DNA of 43,158 bases, taken from assembly GCA_035551475.1 (NCBI GenBank), contig DASZMX010000017.1:1-43158 (forward strand). Direction: 5' to 3'. The DNA is from DASZMX01 sp035551475. GTDB taxonomy: Bacteria > Verrucomicrobiota > Verrucomicrobiia > Limisphaerales > Palsa-1400. Position 1 is the stretch's first letter; each line of letters starts with the position of its first letter. Below are positions 41,320 to 43,158 of this stretch, piece after piece. The translations under genes and the position numbers were made by a program. The notes beneath the pieces were generated by a model. It saw nothing but the letters and a program-made list of their open reading frames with translations. It made no database searches and was not told the DNA's origin.

Positions 41320-43158
41320 ATGAGCAAAGGAAATCTGTTTTCGATCATTGTCCCGTTCCTTGTTGGACTCTCTTCCTGCCAATCTATTCAGGCCGGCCAA
41401 GCCATCACTGATGCCAACCCGATGCGGCTCCCGCAAGTCGGCGACTATCAATTGCGCGAGATCACCCCGACCCTGTTGGAGCTGACCCTGATTAACACCG
41501 GCGCGACCGCCGGCGACGCCTCGAGCATCACCAATTGGAATTTCGTCAGCAACAATTCCTTCACCGCCCCGGCCGTTTCCGACCTGACGGTGACCGTGAA
41601 CGGCGCCGCCGCCACCGTGAGTTCGGTCGGGTTCAAACGCCGCCCGCTCTATGCGCCGTTGAATGAATATGATTTGCGGATTGGCAATTATCTTTACCTG
41701 CAACTCAGCAGCGTCATCCCGGACAACGCCACCGTGGCCGTCACCAACCCGCGCGGCAATCTCTGGTCCGCCGCCGCGCAATATCAACTGACCGCCGACC
41801 CGCTCCGCATCACGCCCGCCATTCACGTCAACCAGGAAGGCTACATGCCCGGTTACGCGAAGCAGGCGCAAGTCGGCTATTATGCCGGCAACCTCGGCGA
41901 AGTGATCGTCTCCGCCCGCACGTTCAACCTCGTCAACGCCAGCAATAACCAGGTGGCTTACACCGGCTCTCTCGTCGTCCGCAAGGACGTGGGCTACGAA
42001 ACCTCCAAGTTCAACCCGATCCCCTACCAAAACGTGCTGGAAGCGGATTTCACGAGTTTCAACACGCCGGGCGAATACCGCCTGCAGGTCCCGGGCCTGG
42101 GCGCCTCGTATCCTTTTATGATTGACTCAGGTGTGGCGGCGCTCTTCGCGCGCACCTACGAGCTGGGCCTCTTCCATCAGCGCTGCGGTTTCTCCAACGA
42201 ATTGCCTTATTCCCGTTTCCACAAAGATGCCTGCCACACCGCGCCGGCCATCATCCCGAGCGCCAACGACGCAGGCGTGAACGCTTCCCTCGCGGCCCTC
42301 ACCGGCGGCGCGGCCGGTTCCGTCAGCAGCATCGGGGCTTGCCTGTTTCCCTATGTGAAGACCGGCCAGGTGGACGTCCACGGCGGCCATCACGACGCGG
42401 GTGATTACAGCAAATACACCATCGACGTCGCCCAACTCTGCCATAACCTGCAATTCGCGGTCGATTCTCTCCCCGGCGTTTCCACCCTGGACAACCTCGG
42501 CATCCCCGAGAGCGGCGACGGCATCCCGGACGTTCTCCAGGAAGCGAAATGGGAAATCGATTTCCTGGCCCGCATGCAGGACAGCGACGGCGGATTTTAT
42601 TTCCTCGTGTATCCCCACAACCGCCAATACGAAGCGGACGTTTCGCTGCTCGCCCCCAACCTCGGCGACACGCAAGTGGTGTTCCCGAAGACGACGGCCG
42701 CGACGGCCGCCGCCGTCGGCGCGCTGGCGGAAGCGGGCTCCTCCCCCACGATGAAGAAATTCTTCCCCGCTGACGCCGCGAATTATTTGGCCGAGGCGAA
42801 AGCCGGCTGGCAATTCCTCCAGGCCGCGTTCGCAAAATATGGCCGGGACAACTGCTACCAGATGATCAACCAATACGGCGACGCTTTCGGTCACGACGAC
42901 GAAATGGCGTGGGCCGCGGCGGCGCTGTATGCGGCGACCGGCGACACCACCTATCAAACGGATTTGATGTCCAATTACGATCCGTCCGATGCGAGCAAGA
43001 TCTACTGGAGCTGGTGGCGGATGTATGACGCTTATGGTTGCGCGATTCGCGACTACGCGTTTGCCGCGCGCTCCGGCCGTTTGCAGGCCAGCCAATTGAA
43101 CGCCGCTTATCTGGCGAAGTGCGAACAGCAAATCGTCCTGTGCGGCGATGACAATGTC
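41320..43158 (+). CDS. GH9 family endoglucanase (cellulase), 3' truncated by the window edge
   Basis: The frame runs open to the end of the window (613 codons) and continues beyond it. An N-terminal export signal (~1-26) contains both a possible lipobox L-S-S-C and a normal cleavage site after Q-A. Residues ~30-165 are a beta domain. H-V-N-Q-E-G-Y-M-P-G-Y-A-K opens the cellulase N-terminal Ig-like domain (~168-265). The GH9 (alpha/alpha)6 barrel then starts with the Q-R-C-G and C-H-T-A-P segments and carries H-H-D-A-G-D-Y-S-K-Y, where Asp359 and Asp362 are the nucleophile-activating base pair. The catalytic Glu should lie past the window end. It should cut beta-1,4-glucan or related glycans in the periplasm or outside. 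Expression may be under sigma-54 control. Confidence 0.93.
   Translation, partial: MSKGNLFSIIVPFLVGLSSCQSIQAGQAITDANPMRLPQVGDYQLREITPTLLELTLINTGATAGDASSITNWNFVSNNSFTAPAVSDLTVTVNGAAATVSSVGFKRRPLYAPLNEYDLRIGNYLYLQLSSVIPDNATVAVTNPRGNLWSAAAQYQLTADPLRITPAIHVNQEGYMPGYAKQAQVGYYAGNLGEVIVSARTFNLVNASNNQVAYTGSLVVRKDVGYETSKFNPIPYQNVLEADFTSFNTPGEYRLQVPGLGASYPFMIDSGVAALFARTYELGLFHQRCGFSNELPYSRFHKDACHTAPAIIPSANDAGVNASLAALTGGAAGSVSSIGACLFPYVKTGQVDVHGGHHDAGDYSKYTIDVAQLCHNLQFAVDSLPGVSTLDNLGIPESGDGIPDVLQEAKWEIDFLARMQDSDGGFYFLVYPHNRQYEADVSLLAPNLGDTQVVFPKTTAATAAAVGALAEAGSSPTMKKFFPADAANYLAEAKAGWQFLQAAFAKYGRDNCYQMINQYGDAFGHDDEMAWAAAALYAATGDTTYQTDLMSNYDPSDASKIYWSWWRMYDAYGCAIRDYAFAARSGRLQASQLNAAYLAKCEQQIVLCGDDNV

Noticed and set aside
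41254..42127. Minus-strand frames opposite the GH9 gene
   Set aside because: The plus strand carries an uninterrupted GH9 frame to the window end with signal peptide, Ig-like domain and catalytic motif.
1..43158. CRISPR arrays, rRNA genes and insertion-sequence transposases
   Set aside because: I searched for regularly spaced repeats, conserved rRNA segments and transposase motifs and found none.

Overview
The window looks like a chromosomal piece of a GC-rich, Gram-negative member of the Verrucomicrobiota, probably near Pedosphaera/Limisphaerales (subdivision 3). This placement is inference. It rests on secreted proteins ending in a short C-terminal module that closes on F(Y/F)RL, tail-fibre-like proteins with FSGN-type repeats, plant-polysaccharide hydrolases (GH115 and GH9), and lipopolysaccharide genes (gmhB, kdsB). 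There is no rRNA, CRISPR array or intact transposase. One tRNA gene, tRNA-Pro(GGG), is present.

Layout. 1-3644 is the 3' part of a giant secreted multidomain protein with Asp-box repeats. 3715-6562 is the most unusual stretch: an intact tRNA-Pro(GGG) gene (6486-6562, minus) and a 49-bp direct copy of its 3' end (3715-3763) bracket about 2.8 kb that holds a secreted subtilisin and a decayed cadherin-repeat gene. This is the classic footprint of tRNA-targeted integration, but no integrase remains. 6611-17261 is mostly housekeeping: a CYTH phosphatase-like protein with anmK, an M28 peptidase, a HAD phosphatase, rsmH, a BaiN-type flavoprotein, a TPR/coiled-coil pair, a beta-propeller protein, an FKBP isomerase, the phospholipid pair psd-pssA with a LysE-type exporter, and a 29-residue lysine-rich peptide.

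17320-25444 carries a sigma-54 response regulator divergent from a GH115 alpha-glucuronidase, a cyclic-nucleotide-binding protein, an iron alcohol dehydrogenase, an unknown membrane protein and an aldo/keto reductase. gmhB, kdsB and pyrG follow, with gmhB-kdsB and kdsB-pyrG joined by ATGA overlaps (24911-27791). Facing them is a long minus-strand run (36797 down to 27816): lipoprotein, DUF2950 protein, two ABC ATPase/permease pairs, a GspC-like periplasmic protein, and a 1039-residue tail-fibre-like protein with a LVIVD propeller and an S74 self-processing domain.

36883-39577 is a compact glucose-6-phosphate module (zwf, a polyphosphate-glucokinase-like ROK kinase, a lipoprotein), followed by an MFS transporter on the other strand. 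The window ends inside a GH9 endoglucanase gene preceded by a good sigma-54 -24/-12 promoter and a strong Shine-Dalgarno site. The candidates most worth follow-up are the integrase-less tRNA-Pro island, the C-terminal module shared by three secreted proteins, the tail-fibre/LVIVD/S74 chimera, and the possible sigma-54 control of plant-polymer hydrolases.
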